Part shown: positions 11,701 through 23,683 of the stretch, piece after piece | How positions within the stretch are numbered: the stretch's first letter is position 1 | Layout: the number at the start of each line of letters is the position of its first letter | Origin: Acephala macrosclerotiorum | Taxonomy: Eukaryota > Ascomycota > Leotiomycetes > Helotiales > Mollisiaceae | Assembly (NCBI GenBank): GCA_014904845.1 | Contig: MU119260.1 | Location: forward strand, 62,001 to 126,000 | Direction: 5' to 3' | Length of the DNA: 64,000 bases | Notes under the pieces: generated by a model | What the model saw: the letters and a program-made list of their open reading frames with translations, nothing else | What the model was told of the DNA's origin: nothing | Databases searched by the model: none | Position numbers and translations under genes: made by a program

Positions 11701-12000
11701 ACTCAAGCGTCAAGATCTCGTCAGACGTTTTGAGCTTGCAAAGCGCTGTGACCCCCTAGGCGTCTATAAAACGTTCTCTAGTGCGCCGATAACTTGCAAT
11801 GAAACGATTTGCACCTTCCACCAACAGAAGCCGGAAAGTGTAACATGGACAACAGATGTCCCTGCCAGGCCGATTTTCGCCTGCGTAATTTCCAAAGCAC
11901 AAAGGAGTCCGCAAACCAAAGGTGGAGAGGTACTTGTCTTCAGCGGGACGTCGTCTGAATATATATGCTTACTGTCAAGCTTCTTTATGCTGTCATTTGT
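11701..12000 (+). repeat. Repeated TATA-to-TGTCA module, copy A
   Basis: Starts with CAGACGTTTTGAG at ~11721. Next come AAGCGCTGTGACCCCCTAGG and CGTCTATAAA at 11741-11770. About 200 nt further on is ATATATGCTTACTGTCAAGC with CTGTCATTTG (11961-12000). The same order and spacing recur at 12371-12635 and 13485-13731, so this is a repeated unit. No ORF links the two ends. It is possibly a diverged solo LTR (TATA promoter plus downstream R/U5), possibly another kind of short transcription unit. Confidence 0.5.
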
Positions 12001-12309
12001 AGGCTGAGCATAGCATAGAAACGGACAAGTTCACGCCGCTGCTTTTCTGCCCACCTGAATCAGGCACCTTAGGTCTGAACACTCGTACAGCTACTGTACT
12101 AAGAGCGAGCATCGGCATCTACATATCGTGATGCCATTCCCACAGTAATTACTGATCGAATGCTATCGGCTCGAGCAATAATCTCTATATAAACAATCGT
12201 CTGGAGCGCCTTATAGATGGAACGCTTACAGAAGCTACTGGATTTTGGTAGTGTCACCTTGTTTGCGTCTATGACTCCATTTATTTGCCGTTTCAGCTAG
12301 AGACAAGGC

Positions 12310-12640
12310 TGCGGCTGACGAGACGTAACCTCTCAAACGTTAAGATCGCATGAGGCGCTCAGCTCATGTAAAGTGCTGTGACCTTCTGGACATCTATAAA
12401 TACTATTCTTCGACGGACCGGTGGACTACCAATACCCAACCTTGAACGACGCTGACCCGTCAAAGATCGCTGTGCTCACAGAGAGGCCGTATTCCATTTG
12501 TGCACCGTGTAATTTTAATAAGGTTTGGAGGCTCCAAGATCACGACTGCAGCACGGTGGAACCACCAGCCTAGCGGTGGCGCATCGTCCAAAGGTAAACT
12601 TTTGTTGTCAAGAGCCCTTGTGTTGTCATCTGCAGTAAAA
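12310..12640 (+). repeat. Repeated TATA-to-TGTCA module, copy B (5' of the RT fragment)
   Basis: AAGTGCTGTGACCTTCTGGA with CATCTATAAA (12371-12400) matches copy A with about five mismatches in 30. About 200 nt on, GGCGCATCGTC and TTTGTTGTCAAGAG...TGTGTTGTCATCTG (12579-12633) match copy C closely. It lies about 350 nt upstream of the reverse-transcriptase fragment, as a 5' LTR might. Confidence 0.55.
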
Positions 12641-12989
12641 AGACGCACGAATGCTCATGCGAATAAACTAGTACTACACATACTAAAGTCCAGAGCTGAG
12701 CCAAGCTATTACCGAGTGCTTGCAGGCTATATACTATATGCATCGTAACTGCAGCTTGGTCATCGTCGTCCTCTGTTGAGATATTCATACTTATCCTCTC
12801 AATCGTGGTCACTCGCGGTCGAAGAACGTATCGCTTATGTAGTCGAAAATGCCTCCGCCTTGACTTGAAACTCGCCACTTAGAACTGTTTCTAAAACAAG
12901 GCTGCAGAATGGCCAATACGTCTGTCAGTCCGTTCATCAAATAAGCCACTCGACCTATCCTCTGATCAATTGAGGAAAGTACTCAATAA

Positions 12990-13450
12990 TTTACACACCC
13001 GTGGCTACGGCTTGAACGTCCCGAGTTTTGAAATGTTTTCGCATATGGCCCTTTCGGCCACGAGCAATTCACAGTCTCGACCATGGGCCTCGCCACAACG
13101 CCGGCCTTTTTCCAACACCGCATCATGGAAAGCATCTTTGGCAAGTATCTGTGGCAATTCGTCCTTGTCTATATCAACGACATAATCATATTCTCGAAGT
13201 CCGCCGAACAACATTTGCAGGATTTAGACACGGTCTTGACTCTTCTAGAAGACAAGGGCATTACATTATCCTTACAAAAGTGCTTCTTCGCGCAGCCGTC
13301 GATCCAAGCATTAGGCCATCACGTATCTCGACTCGGCCTCAGCACGTTGCAGGACAAGGTTGAGGCTATACGAAGGTGGGAATTCCCAGTTGGCGGACGT
13401 ATTGGCCACTCTGTAAGGCTGAGACTAAGGCTGAGGCTAAGGCTGAGGCG
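12990..13450 (+). pseudogene. Ty3/gypsy reverse-transcriptase fragment
   Basis: The frame around 13035-13385 encodes the core of a gypsy-type RT: PFGHEQFTV, MGLATTPAFFQHRIME, the catalytic-box variant VYINDIIIFSKS (YIND in place of the usual YLDD/YVDD), LLEDKGITLSLQKCFF, and LGHHVSRLGLST with KVEAIRRWEFP. Upstream of about 13035 the frame hits a stop. After WEFP the RNase H and integrase parts are missing, replaced by a 12-bp tandem repeat (AAGGCTGAGRCT, 13414-13449). This is a truncated dead retrotransposon copy lying between repeat copies B and C. Confidence 0.82.
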
Positions 13451-13454
13451 TTCG

Positions 13455-13735
13455 AAAGCTTCGAGACGCTAAACTTTTCCAAAACACTCAAGCCGTCTGG
13501 ACGCCTATAAAACCATGCTTTCGTGCTCCTGTAATCTGCAACGAAGACGGAAGGCCCGCCTCCGTATGCTGAATTTGTATTGGCACCTGATGACAAAGAC
13601 TTACTAGGTTATATCCCGTTATTACACTTCTTGGCCCAGCTTGAGAGCCCTAAGAGAAAGGCGGCAGCCCAAAGGCGCATCGTCTAGATGTATATCTTTG
13701 TTGTCAAAAGTTCTTGTGTTGTCATTTGGAGTAAA
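13455..13735 (+). repeat. Repeated TATA-to-TGTCA module, copy C (3' of the RT fragment)
   Basis: CCGTCTGGACGCCTATAAAA (about 13493-13512) matches the TATA modules of copies A and B. About 190 nt on, GGCGCATCGTC and TTTGTTGTCAAAAG...TGTGTTGTCATTTGGAG (13675-13731) match copy B over about 60 nt. Copies B and C in direct orientation around the gypsy fragment suggest a pair of diverged LTRs. Confidence 0.55.
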
Positions 13736-15845
13736 GGAACAGACAAATAGGATTCAAAACCAAATGCAGAAGACAAGAGACCTAATTACCTGCGTGCTGT
13801 AGTTGTGATCGGCTCCAACAGAATATACGCTTGTCCGCTGCCCCACGCCAATCAACTCGTAGAAATCTGTGGGTTTCCGTGGCGCTTGATACGATGTGCT
13901 CAACGTCTTCTTGAAGAAAAGGCCGTATATATAGAGAATAGAAGTAGGTAAAAGACCAACTTCGCATCTTGGATTCTCTATTCACTTGTCCTCAAGACCT
14001 CAAAAGCAAGCGTGAGGCTAGAGTCAGGATCCGATTCAGGAGCAGATGGATTCTGAGGGGGCTGAGGAACTATATAATCATCGACCAATAGTCTGCAGGA
14101 GTGCGAAATACAGCGGCACCAACCGTCAATATTCACGCTGCCAGCTTCGAGCAACGCCAGCGGCTCTCTGCCATAGCCAGTCTAGAGGAAATACCAGGAG
14201 GCTCATTGGAGAGTTCTAGCTTCGGAAAGCAAGGGCAAAGATGATGAGCATTGCACAACATACTACAGTAAATAAGCTAACTTCGGAAAATTATACTGAG
14301 TCTATGACAATGGATTGAGTGATTGACAACGGCAAATCTAAACATGAAATGCGAGCAAAAATAAAACCAGATGGAAAGCGCCTTCCTATTCATTCGATAC
14401 AATGATAGCCTGGCCCGATGTATTGGCAACAACAAGTTTGAAAGATAGAACATTTTCCCAATGAAAGTTGATAGTAGCCGCGGGAAGGTAGAGAAACTTC
14501 GCCTCGAGCTAGCGCTCTCGCTGGTATTATTGGGATCTTCAGAACGTTAGGGGAGCGTCATCTCCCTAGAGCGTATTGTAGTAATCATGCATGAATGCAA
14601 AACCGATAGAACCTCTTTAAAAAAGGGCAGCGCTCGACTAGAAGCGTAAGTCGCGGTATTGTCGGTTCCTTCCGAGGAGCAACCCGCGGTACTCTGCGAG
14701 TCATCGCTGAGTATAAACATTGAAAATGGAACAAACAGTCTTGTAAGAAATTTTTGGGGGGGAGGGGTCGATTCAGACACCCATATTGTCCCCAACTCCA
14801 ACTCTGTTCCAATGTCCCATTGAATTGAGAAGATTGGCGTAGAAGCGAGAAGAAAAGGGGGAACATCTATCGAAGCGAGACATCGACTATTCCCACAACC
14901 TGTCGTTCAGAGGCAGGCGTCCGCTTGGACCTGCCAACTACCCCATCATCACCTTATCGATCTGAACGCCCCTCAAATAAACCCCTCATATCACATTCCT
15001 CCCCGTTTCTCCTCCATTACCCCGCGGCCCTTCACCCGACTTCCCCCGATGTGTTTCCTCTTCAACCCGAGTCCACGGATCAACAATTACGCGCTGTGGC
15101 TGTGCGCCGAGCTCGCTCTCGCTTGCCTTGCCCATGGAGCCGTCACACCCGTTGACATGCATCAAGCTTTCATGCAGAAAATCGGAGACGAGCTGCCATT
15201 CCGCTTGGTCAGCCCAAATGACGCACTTGCATCGAAACTTTGTATGATATATGAGATACGCTAAGTTGAACAGAACGCGTAGTAAGCGTTTGGTTGAACG
15301 AATGCATGATGTTGGTGCAAATGAGAGGGTGATTGATCAGCTGGACGAAAGGAACAGGTGAGAGATGCTCTTGAAGTGGTGATGAGAAGAAAGGTCGTGA
15401 TGAGAGAATCGGATATAAATCGGTTTTAAGATCCAACAGCTTCAAATTAACCCCACCTTTGAAAGATTGGTTGAAGATCAGACGAATCAGCATCTTCTTT
15501 CCAGGAAAACTATTCCCAAAAAGTCGGGATCCGTCAATGGTTGCCGTGATGTCTTCCTTTGACGCGGATGCGGATACGGAATTGGAGCGGCGGCGAGAGG
15601 AGAAGAGCAGGGACGACGAGCATCCACAATTGGATGACGAGGACCTGTTTCGTTCAAACTTCGGCAGCGAGAGAGAAATGCAATGGTTCTTCTGTCGCCT
15701 TGTTAGATGTGAGAAGATTACCAAGCGCATTCGAGTTCGAGTTCGTATATCTGGGAGCTTGGGACCCATATGCTGTTGGCAGAAGTTGGAATCGAGCGAC
15801 ATTGAGATACCCCATTTTCGATAGCTCTGCGAGACAGAAGACGCA
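13736..15845. other. Long intergenic region, no gene recognised
   Basis: ORFs of up to ~120 codons occur in several frames, including a 286-codon frame on the minus strand at 15209-16066 that overlaps the transporter start, but none shows domain content. The last ~500 nt are the upstream region of the DHA1 transporter. Confidence 0.4.
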
Positions 15846-18279
15846 ATGGCAGACATAGACTTCAGCGAGAAGTTCGACGAGGACAAGACGGGTTCTCCGA
15901 CAGACGATTCGACACTTGACCTTCCTCCGAACAAAGAATGGGCGCCGATATCTGGGAATGCTTCGAGAGTGCACAGTCGATCGAATTCGCATGCGAGAGG
16001 AGGCTCACAATCCATCCGATCGATGAGTCGAACGAGGTCGCATAATGGATATGGATGCGATGACAATGATGCAAGTGCCGACGAAGGAGAGGCGGGCGAT
16101 TTCGAGGGAGGTGCCGCAGAAAAGGATCCTTATGAAGTACACTGGGACGGAGGCGATAATGATCCAATGTGTCCCAGGAGTATGACAACGGCGAGAAAAT
16201 GGTTGGTGGTTATAATCGTGAGCGCGAGTTCACTTTGTGTGTAAGTGACAATTTTTTGATCGTGGGGAGAAGTTCCCTTTGAAGGTATTCGTCGCTTCGG
16301 ACGTCCGTGAAACTGGCGTTCAAGCATTACCGCTGCAGATCCCGAATAAGCAAGAGCCTCAAAACGGCAAATTCGAGGGTATTTGGTTGGATACATTTTG
16401 AATTGAGGCTAACTGTATTTCCAGAACATGCACTTCCTCTATATACACTTCGACATACTCTCAAATTGAGAAGGAGTTTCATTGTTCTCGGATAGTGGCA
16501 ACATTGGGTCTTTCCCTCTTCATCATGGGGTTGGGACTTGGCCCAATGTTGCTGGGACCCTTGTCGTAAGTTAGAGGAAGTATCAATCTCAAGTTCCCAG
16601 TACTTATAAATTTGCAGAGAGTTTTATGGTCGTCGACCAGTCTATCTCGTCTCTTTCAGCATGTTCATCATCTGGATCATCCCGTCAGCCGTTGCTCAGA
16701 ACATCCAAACGATGTTGATCGCACGATTTTTTGACGGTCTTTCTGGTTCAGCATTCCTTTCCGTGGCTGGGGGTACCGTTGGCGACATGTTCAACCGAGA
16801 AACTCTCCAACTTCCTATGTTGATCTATACTGGATCTCCTTTCATTGGACCATCGATCGGCCCTCTCATCGGTGGTTTCATAAACCAATACACTCACTGG
16901 AGATGGACTTACTATGTTCTGCTCATCTGGGCAGGAGCAAATCTCTGCATGATAGCATTCTTCGTACCAGAGACTTACCACCCAGTTCTGCTTCGAAATA
17001 AAGCTCGAAAGCTTCGAAAAGAAACCGGCGACGAACGCTGGAAAGCTCCCATGGAGAAGACCAACAAATCGATACCAAAAACCATCGCATACTCCTTGTT
17101 GCGACCAGCACAACTACTGATCTTCGAGCCAATGGTGCTGAATCTCTGTTTGTTTTCAGCCATTCTCCTTGGAATCTTGTATCTGTTCTTTGGAGCCTTC
17201 CCTCTCGTTTTTCAAGGAAACCACGGCTTCACATTGTCCCAAACTGGCCTTGCATTCTTGGGTATCTTCGTTGGGATGGTGTTGGGATCGTTCACTGATC
17301 CTATCTGGCACAAGAATTATCAGAGATTGATCAGGCAGCGTGAGGAGAGAACCGGCGAGATTGGTGGAAGTGAACCTGAATATCGACTGCCACCAGCCAT
17401 TGCAGGCGCCTTGCTCGTACCTACAGGCCTCTTCATGTTTGCAGTAAGCATCCCTTGGACCGTCTCGATGGTCTTTCATGCGTTCCACCTGCAGCGCCTT
17501 TCTGAAAAACTGGTACTAACTCGTTGTAGTGGACGACATACTCTTCAGTCCATTGGATCGTACCAATCATTGGCTCAACTATTTTTGGAATAGGGTAAGT
17601 GAAATCTTCAGCACTCCGCATCAAGGCGTTTGCTATTGGTCTGCTGCATATGTTCGAGCGCAAGTGGCGCCCAACACGAGCTGCGTACCTGCATTATCAA
17701 CTTCAGCCTCGAGCTATATGGCTTCATCTCCGCTGTTCCCATTTACTATTCTCCCCAAACTCGCATCTCGGCCTTACAAAGATTGCTCAGGAATGAGCAC
17801 TTTCTGTAAATCACACATGCATGATGCATATGCACGTGCTGTCGCACAAGAAGTGCATCAGGTGGCTAACATTTTTGGAACGTGCAGGACTCTCCTGGTC
17901 TTCAGTGGCGTTTTTACCTTCTTGGTGGATGCTTACCCGCTGTATGCGGCGTCTGCATTGGCAGCGAATAGCTTTGCGAGAAGTAGCTTTGGTGGTATGT
18001 ATAACCTCAGAATTTATCAGGTTCCATGAGGGCCACGCTGATTGATGTGTCCAATAGCTGTTTTCCCGCTCTTCGGTGTGCAAATGTATCACAAGCTGGG
18101 CGATCAATGTGAGTTCTCTGTTCCGTTTGATAGACCTTGATTTGGAAAATGCTAACTTGATATTTCCAGGGGCTACAAGTCTTCTCGCTTTCTTGACTGT
18201 GGCCATGCTGCCTTTCCCGTATCTATTTTTCAAGTACGGAAAAAAGATTAGAGGCAAGAGTAGATTCGCGACAGCCTAG
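15846..18279 (+). CDS. MFS transporter, DHA1 drug:H+ antiporter family
   Basis: Proton-coupled exporter of the polyamine/multidrug (DHA1, 12 TM) type, probably in the plasma membrane. Seven exons (15846-16240, 16425-16565, 16618-17443, 17530-17594, 17888-17994, 18058-18108, 18170-18279) give 564 aa in frame. The N-terminal ~110 aa are Ser/Arg-rich and acidic, followed by DNDPMCPRSMTTARKW, the usual lead-in to TM1. Motif A appears as EFYGRRPVYLVS and motif C as YTGSPFIGPSIGPLIGGF. FGIGTLLVFSGVFTFLVDAY and AASALAANSFARSSFGAVFP lie in the C-terminal half. The fifth-exon boundary is preceded by an unusually long intron of 293 nt (17595-17887), and the first intron is 184 nt; the rest are 52-86 nt. 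The substrate cannot be read from sequence. Confidence 0.9.
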
Positions 18280-20593
18280 ATATACATACTGTTTGGTCAC
18301 GTTATAGTATCATTTCCTATACGTTGTTGTCTTTAGGATACCACTAGATTCTTAGATTTGTTCGTCATGCACAGCGAAGTCTAAAAAAAGGGAAGGGCAG
18401 GAACTCAAAGCCAACATCAATACCATTAATAATCTCGAGTCTCATCACACCCACCCCATGTTTGAGACCCTGTTTCGAATGGTTGCAAATGGGATTCGAA
18501 TCAACCGAATCCCAATACCATGATCCCAGGCCCAGTCAACGTTACTCCAATCCTTGTAGCGTGACCGTAACACAGCATAAGTTTCCCAGCAGTCATCTGA
18601 TAGCCAAGCACAAATCATGACCTTGGAAGCATCTGTCCTCTGAAATTAATACAACTAATTGGTAATATCCCAACTCCAATCACATCCTCATCTCCAAGCC
18701 CAGTAACGTGATTGCCCTTCTCACTCAACGCCTCTGTCTCTCGCTCGTTCCAATCGCAACCCCTTCCTCTTCACAAAGCACAACGCAGGCCGATGCCCGG
18801 CATCTCTCCTTGTCCAATTCATATGCATATGCTATCTGGTGCATCTCGATGGGAATAAAAAATGCCTCGTTATTTTTGTTACCGAGATGCCGAGTAACGT
18901 CCCTATTCATACACAATTCTTCGCTTCATCCCCTACCTAGTCATAATTACTTTTCCCAATCGTGGCGGTTATTCAAGGATTTTCTACGAATGGACAAGGG
19001 GCATGTGACCTCACATTGTAAGCTGTGTGATATTTGTGCGACGGCGGCGAGGTGCTTCTGTTGGGATTTTCTGAGGGACCGAGGGAAGGGATATCATAAA
19101 GCCTCTTTGACCCTTTTTGACGTCGAGAAATGAGAAGTAATGGGCAAGAGGAAGAATAGCCAAGGATGGTGTTTATACTTTTCAGACCCTGGATGCAGAA
19201 GGTATACGCGAGGTCCAAAAATCGAAGTGTGGCTGGAGAGAGCGGTCGCCCGAGTAAAGCGAGACAGCTCCCTTGAGATCTCACTCACCCAAAGCGAGGC
19301 CTTTAATTTTTTGCCTCTCTAGAAATCAATTGCCTCTCTTTGCGCAACCTTCACAACGTGCTGTCACGCCCGACTCTTCGTTCCCAAACACTCTTTCAGT
19401 CGTGATACACGACGACCTCTCCTCTCTTCTATAGCGTGCGGCCTTCCCGTCCTCAGCGCGCACTTGCGAAATTTGAAAGCCTTGACGCTAACCCCGCCTC
19501 TCCACCACAGCTCCAATTATTAGCATTCAATTGCTCAGCTACGAATTGTTCTCCCCTTTTCCCAAATCCCAAAACTCACCTCGAACGATCCTCGATATTC
19601 ATACAAGTCTGTCTGCAGAGATAATCTAAATACAGCAACAACGGTCCCACGAACGAAAGATCCTTGGGCGTCAATTAATCAATGCCATATTTGCAGCTGG
19701 GAGGAAGAGAGCAGTAGCAGAGAGAAGACTAGTGCTGGATACTTGCATTGCAGCAACATCGCGTTGCACAGCATTGAAGAGGAGACGCAGGCATAGCAAC
19801 TGCCTTGGCTGCTGTTCAATCCCAGAGGCGGTTCGCAGACCTGTAGGCGCGTGATCCCTGAGTGCAGAGCGAAGAGCTGTAGAAGTGGGGGCTTCAGAGC
19901 CTGTTGAAGAGCGGTTGTATTGGTCGGTGATACGTGGCTCTGTGGCCTTCGGTGCAGTGCAGTGCGAGGACGTCGTGTTGGGAAGTTGAGAGATACACAA
20001 GGCGAAAGGCTGGTGGGACCTAAGCTGAGGGTTGGAAATACTAGGACAAGTTGAGGGTGCAAAGGGATAGGAGGGAAGACGAGCGATTGCATGCGAACGC
20101 GTGCCTGTGTGCAAGTAGGCACGCGGCGAAACGTGGGTGGAGTGAGATATTGCCAGTACCGGGTACGTGCCTCTACGGATCTGGGAGTCCGCTTGCTTGA
20201 GGCGGCGCATTGCCAAATATTTCGGGAACGACCGCGTTGAAGGACCCGACCTTGCTAGGAATAGACTGGTGTGGCCGTTGTCTGAGCGCCGTGGGGTATC
20301 TTAACATTCTCTGGAACTGAGCTACGAGTTGGGAAAGACATTTTCGAGGGTTCTAGGTGAAAGAACAAGGTCATTGTGCATTATTCGTGCACCGAGCGGC
20401 TCACGGCACCCACCCAATCCGAACGTCCCTACTCTGCGTCTTGTGTGACGGAGCCTCCTGCGGCAGGGCTTTTGGCGAGAGAGGGCGTGGAATCGACTGG
20501 GGTTCTTATTGATTTGACTGCGAGGTGTGGTTTCGCAGGCTCGAGCTAGTCGTGGACAAGATAACTCCAAAGTGGGTGTTAATATAAGACAGC
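18280..20593. other. Long leader/intergenic region before the AcuK-like gene
   Basis: No gene recognised over 2.3 kb. Pyrimidine-rich tracts near 19320-19600 (CTCTCCTCTCTTC) look like a transcription start zone, so the regulator may have a long 5' leader with several short upstream ORFs. A 179-codon minus-strand ORF at 19671-20212 is Ser/Thr/Ala-rich without domain features. Confidence 0.4.
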
Positions 20594-22861
20594 ATGTCGG
20601 GAGATACTGAGATAGATGATCCTGAGCTTTCGGATGGCGCCTCGGAGAATGAGTATAGTGATCATGAGCATGAGCCTGATGTAGGCAAAGAGGAGGACGA
20701 TAACACAGATATGGCGGAGCAGAAATTCAGACCAGATGTCGATGAGAATGGCAAGGCTGCCGGATCGACAGTTACAAAGCCAAAGTTGGATCCGAAAGAT
20801 CCATTGAGACCTAGAAGGAAGAAGGCGAGAAGAGCTTGCTTTGCTTGTCAAAGAGCTCACTTGACATGCGGTATGTTTGATTTTGTCGGATGTCGAATCT
20901 TCGAGCATCTAGGGACTTCCATTCATCGGTCCTTTTTTGCAGAGTACAACTAACAACGATATCTCTAGGTGATGAACGTCCTTGTCAACGTTGTATCAAA
21001 CGTGGTCTTGCCGATGCTTGCCAAGATGGCGTTAGGAAGAAGGCAAAGTATCTCCATGATGCACCTCCAGAAGCACTTCGGCCTGTTCTGGGTCCCAACT
21101 ATAACCAGGTCAATAGCAATAGTCGATCGAATAGCAACAACAACGGTCCGCCTACAACCAGCACGACTACTTCAGAGACTTCACCAAATGTTAGTGGGGC
21201 CTTCTTCTCACAAGCCGACACATCTCCGTCATATCCTATCTTCGCAGCTCAGCAGAATCCCATGCCTCCTCCACTTCAAGCCAGACTTTCTTATGGCAGT
21301 CAGCAGTCACCAATATCACCGACATTTCAGCAGCTGAATCGGCAAAATTCTTTGCAGAATTTGACGATGCCTCAGGTCTCCAACGATGTACAGTCATTTG
21401 GTGGGGCCCTGTTTGACCCAAGTAATCCAGCCTTGTTTAACTTCGACCTCGAAGGCTTGAACTTTGGCAATCACTATGGTGCGTTGGAATTTGGCATGCT
21501 AGGACATATGGCTTCAGGATCTGCAGAAACACCACCAAAAGACCAGACTGGGTCGATATCCTCGCAAGGAATGGGTGATATGACTTTCAACAATGGAAGC
21601 GTTTTCGGCAACAACATGAGCCAGTATGGCCAGCAGATGTACCAGCAAGACGTGATACAGGACTTTCAGATGCCTTACGTTCACCATGGCCTGCCCCATG
21701 CATACGCCATTGCAGCTGGTCCTATGAGTCACCACAGTCCAAGCACAGATGCAAGTCCAGGGCCAAGTGGCATGGGTTTTGATAGCTCGCCGACTACAAC
21801 GAATTATACGCCAACCACAACACCACATCCATCTGGAGCTTCGCAGAGGCCAGCAAAGCGACAAGATACAAAGTCTGCGCCATCTGGGAAGTTTGGCCCT
21901 GCTTCGGTCCTCGGGAAGCGTAGTCGAGATCCATCGTCGATATACGACACGGTCCATGAGCCTTACCCCTATACGTCAGGCTTTCATAGTCTAACAGCTT
22001 TCTTACAACGTCGTTTCTCTGCCACCAAGACTCTCCGAATCGCCAAATCGCTCGCTTCTATTCGTCCATCCTTTATTTCGTGCACAAAGACTCTCAACAG
22101 ACAAGACTTGATCTTCATGGAGAAATGTTTTCAACGAACACTCTTCGAGTATGAAGATTTCATGCTCAACTGTTGCACGCCGACTCTAGTCTGTCGTCGA
22201 ACAGGCGAAGTGGCAGCTGTGAACAAGGAGTTCACTCTCTTAACAGGTTGGAAGAAGGACGTCTTACTCGGAAAGGAGCCAAATCTCAACATCAACACCG
22301 GCAAGAGCAGCGCCGATACCTCTGGACCACCAAGTATGAACAACACAGGCCGAGCCGGTCTTGCAACACCTCGAATGCGCCCTCTCAGTCTCGCAGATCA
22401 GCAGAACAAGGACGGCAGACCACAACCCGTCTTCCTAGCCGAGCTGCTCGACGACGACAGCGTAATAGAATTCTACGAAGATTTCGCCCGACTCGCATTC
22501 GCAGACACACGGGGTAGCGTCACAACACGATGTCGATTACTTAAATACCAGACCAAAGACGGAGAATCCCAATCGCCAGAGCAGAAACAAGAAGAGATCA
22601 ATCGGAATAAGAAGAGAGATGCGAGTGGTGGGATTGGAGGGATGGGGAATAGGGTTAGGGAGATTGATGGTGAGCATGGGATTGGGAGGCTGGAAAGGGA
22701 TGGGAAGATGGATTGTAGTTATTGTTGGACGGTGAAGAGGGATGTTTTTGATATCCCAATGTTGATTGTTATGAACGTACGATGTCTCTCCTTCCCCGTT
22801 CCCGCCTCCTAATCGTTAAAATCTAGCGCTGACACTGTTCCAGTTCCTTCCTTGCATCTAA
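20594..22861 (+). CDS. acuK: Transcriptional activator of gluconeogenesis, AcuK/Ert1-type (Zn2Cys6 plus PAS)
   Basis: Nuclear regulator that activates gluconeogenic and acetate/ethanol-utilisation genes such as PEPCK and fructose-1,6-bisphosphatase. Exons 20594-20870, 20969-22776 and 22844-22861 give 700 aa. The N-terminus is acidic. A basic segment (RPRRKKARR) leads into the binuclear zinc cluster, Cys 82, 85, 92, 98, 101 and 110 (CX2CX6CX5CX2CX8C), interrupted by intron 1, and then the conserved [12 protein letters not shown]. Residues ~115-420 are Gln/Asn/Ser/Thr-rich and disordered. A PAS-like domain starts near residue 498 ([21 protein letters not shown]). The tiny last exon encodes FLPCI, completing the conserved C-terminus [13 protein letters not shown]. 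Orthology is well supported. Confidence 0.92.
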
Positions 22862-23683
22862 CAAGGTCACCGGAAGCACGAACACCACAATCATCACATA
22901 TGCATGGTACGGCGAAGGACGGTTTCCTTACATATTTTCATTTTGCTTTGGTTTGAGCTTCGACTCTGGGACAGCATGGGCTCGGCTGGGTAGCATGCAT
23001 GGCTGGGAATTCATATGGGACATTACAGGACATGACGCTCTGCAATGAGCTTGGGTGGCGTTCTGGCTTTGATCTTTGGCTTTTCTTATTTTCATTATAC
23101 CATAGGGCTGGACATGAGATGACAGCATACGACGAGAAGATGTGGAGAGATGAGAGACGAGAGACGAGAGATGGGGAGATGAAAAGAGAGGAGATGATGA
23201 TGGAGGGCTTCGCTGTTCGCATGCGCGCTTGCCTGGTGTGGATATTTGCATTGGTTCCTTGACCTCTCTCTTTACGTATTCAAAAGGAGGGGGGAAGGGG
23301 ATGCCGCGTATATGCTCTTTTTCAATACAAAATTTCTGTGCTCTGTATCACCATCCCACCCCTCATAATTGTTCATTGTGACGTGATGACCTAGAGCATA
23401 ATAAGTTCTAGGAGGAGTTGGGACATTCGTAGCCTTGCCAAGAAACAACCCCACTCAAAGCCGGCTTCGGCTCAATCAACGCCCCGCTTGATGATGAATT
23501 GCAGCCTTGCAGCTGGCAAGCCCACCTTTCATTTATCTTCATTTCTGCCCCTCCAATACACCTCCTCTTAATCTGCCACTCGCTCTGACCTGCCAGCCTT
23601 TCCAGTTTCGAAATATTTCGACGAATAGTTTAAATTGAGAAGAGCTTAAAGGGCAGAAGAAACGCCGAGGCTACGACAACAAA
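22862..23683. other. Intergenic region between the AcuK-like gene and riboflavin kinase
   Basis: Contains a purine-rich GAGATGAGAGACGAGAGACGAGAGATG stretch near 23146-23180 and no supported gene. It probably holds the 3' UTR and the kinase promoter. Confidence 0.4.

Noticed and set aside
15209..16066. 286-codon minus-strand ORF overlapping the DHA1 transporter start
   Set aside because: It overlaps the first exon of a well-supported gene on the other strand, is Ser/Arg-rich shadow sequence and has no domain features.
18470..18530. GGGATTCGAATC-type box resembling a tRNA B box
   Set aside because: No matching A box, acceptor stem or anticodon arm could be drawn around it.
19671..20212. 179-codon minus-strand ORF in the AcuK-gene leader
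   Set aside because: Low-complexity Ser/Thr/Ala composition with no domain, and it lies in the probable transcribed leader of the opposite strand.
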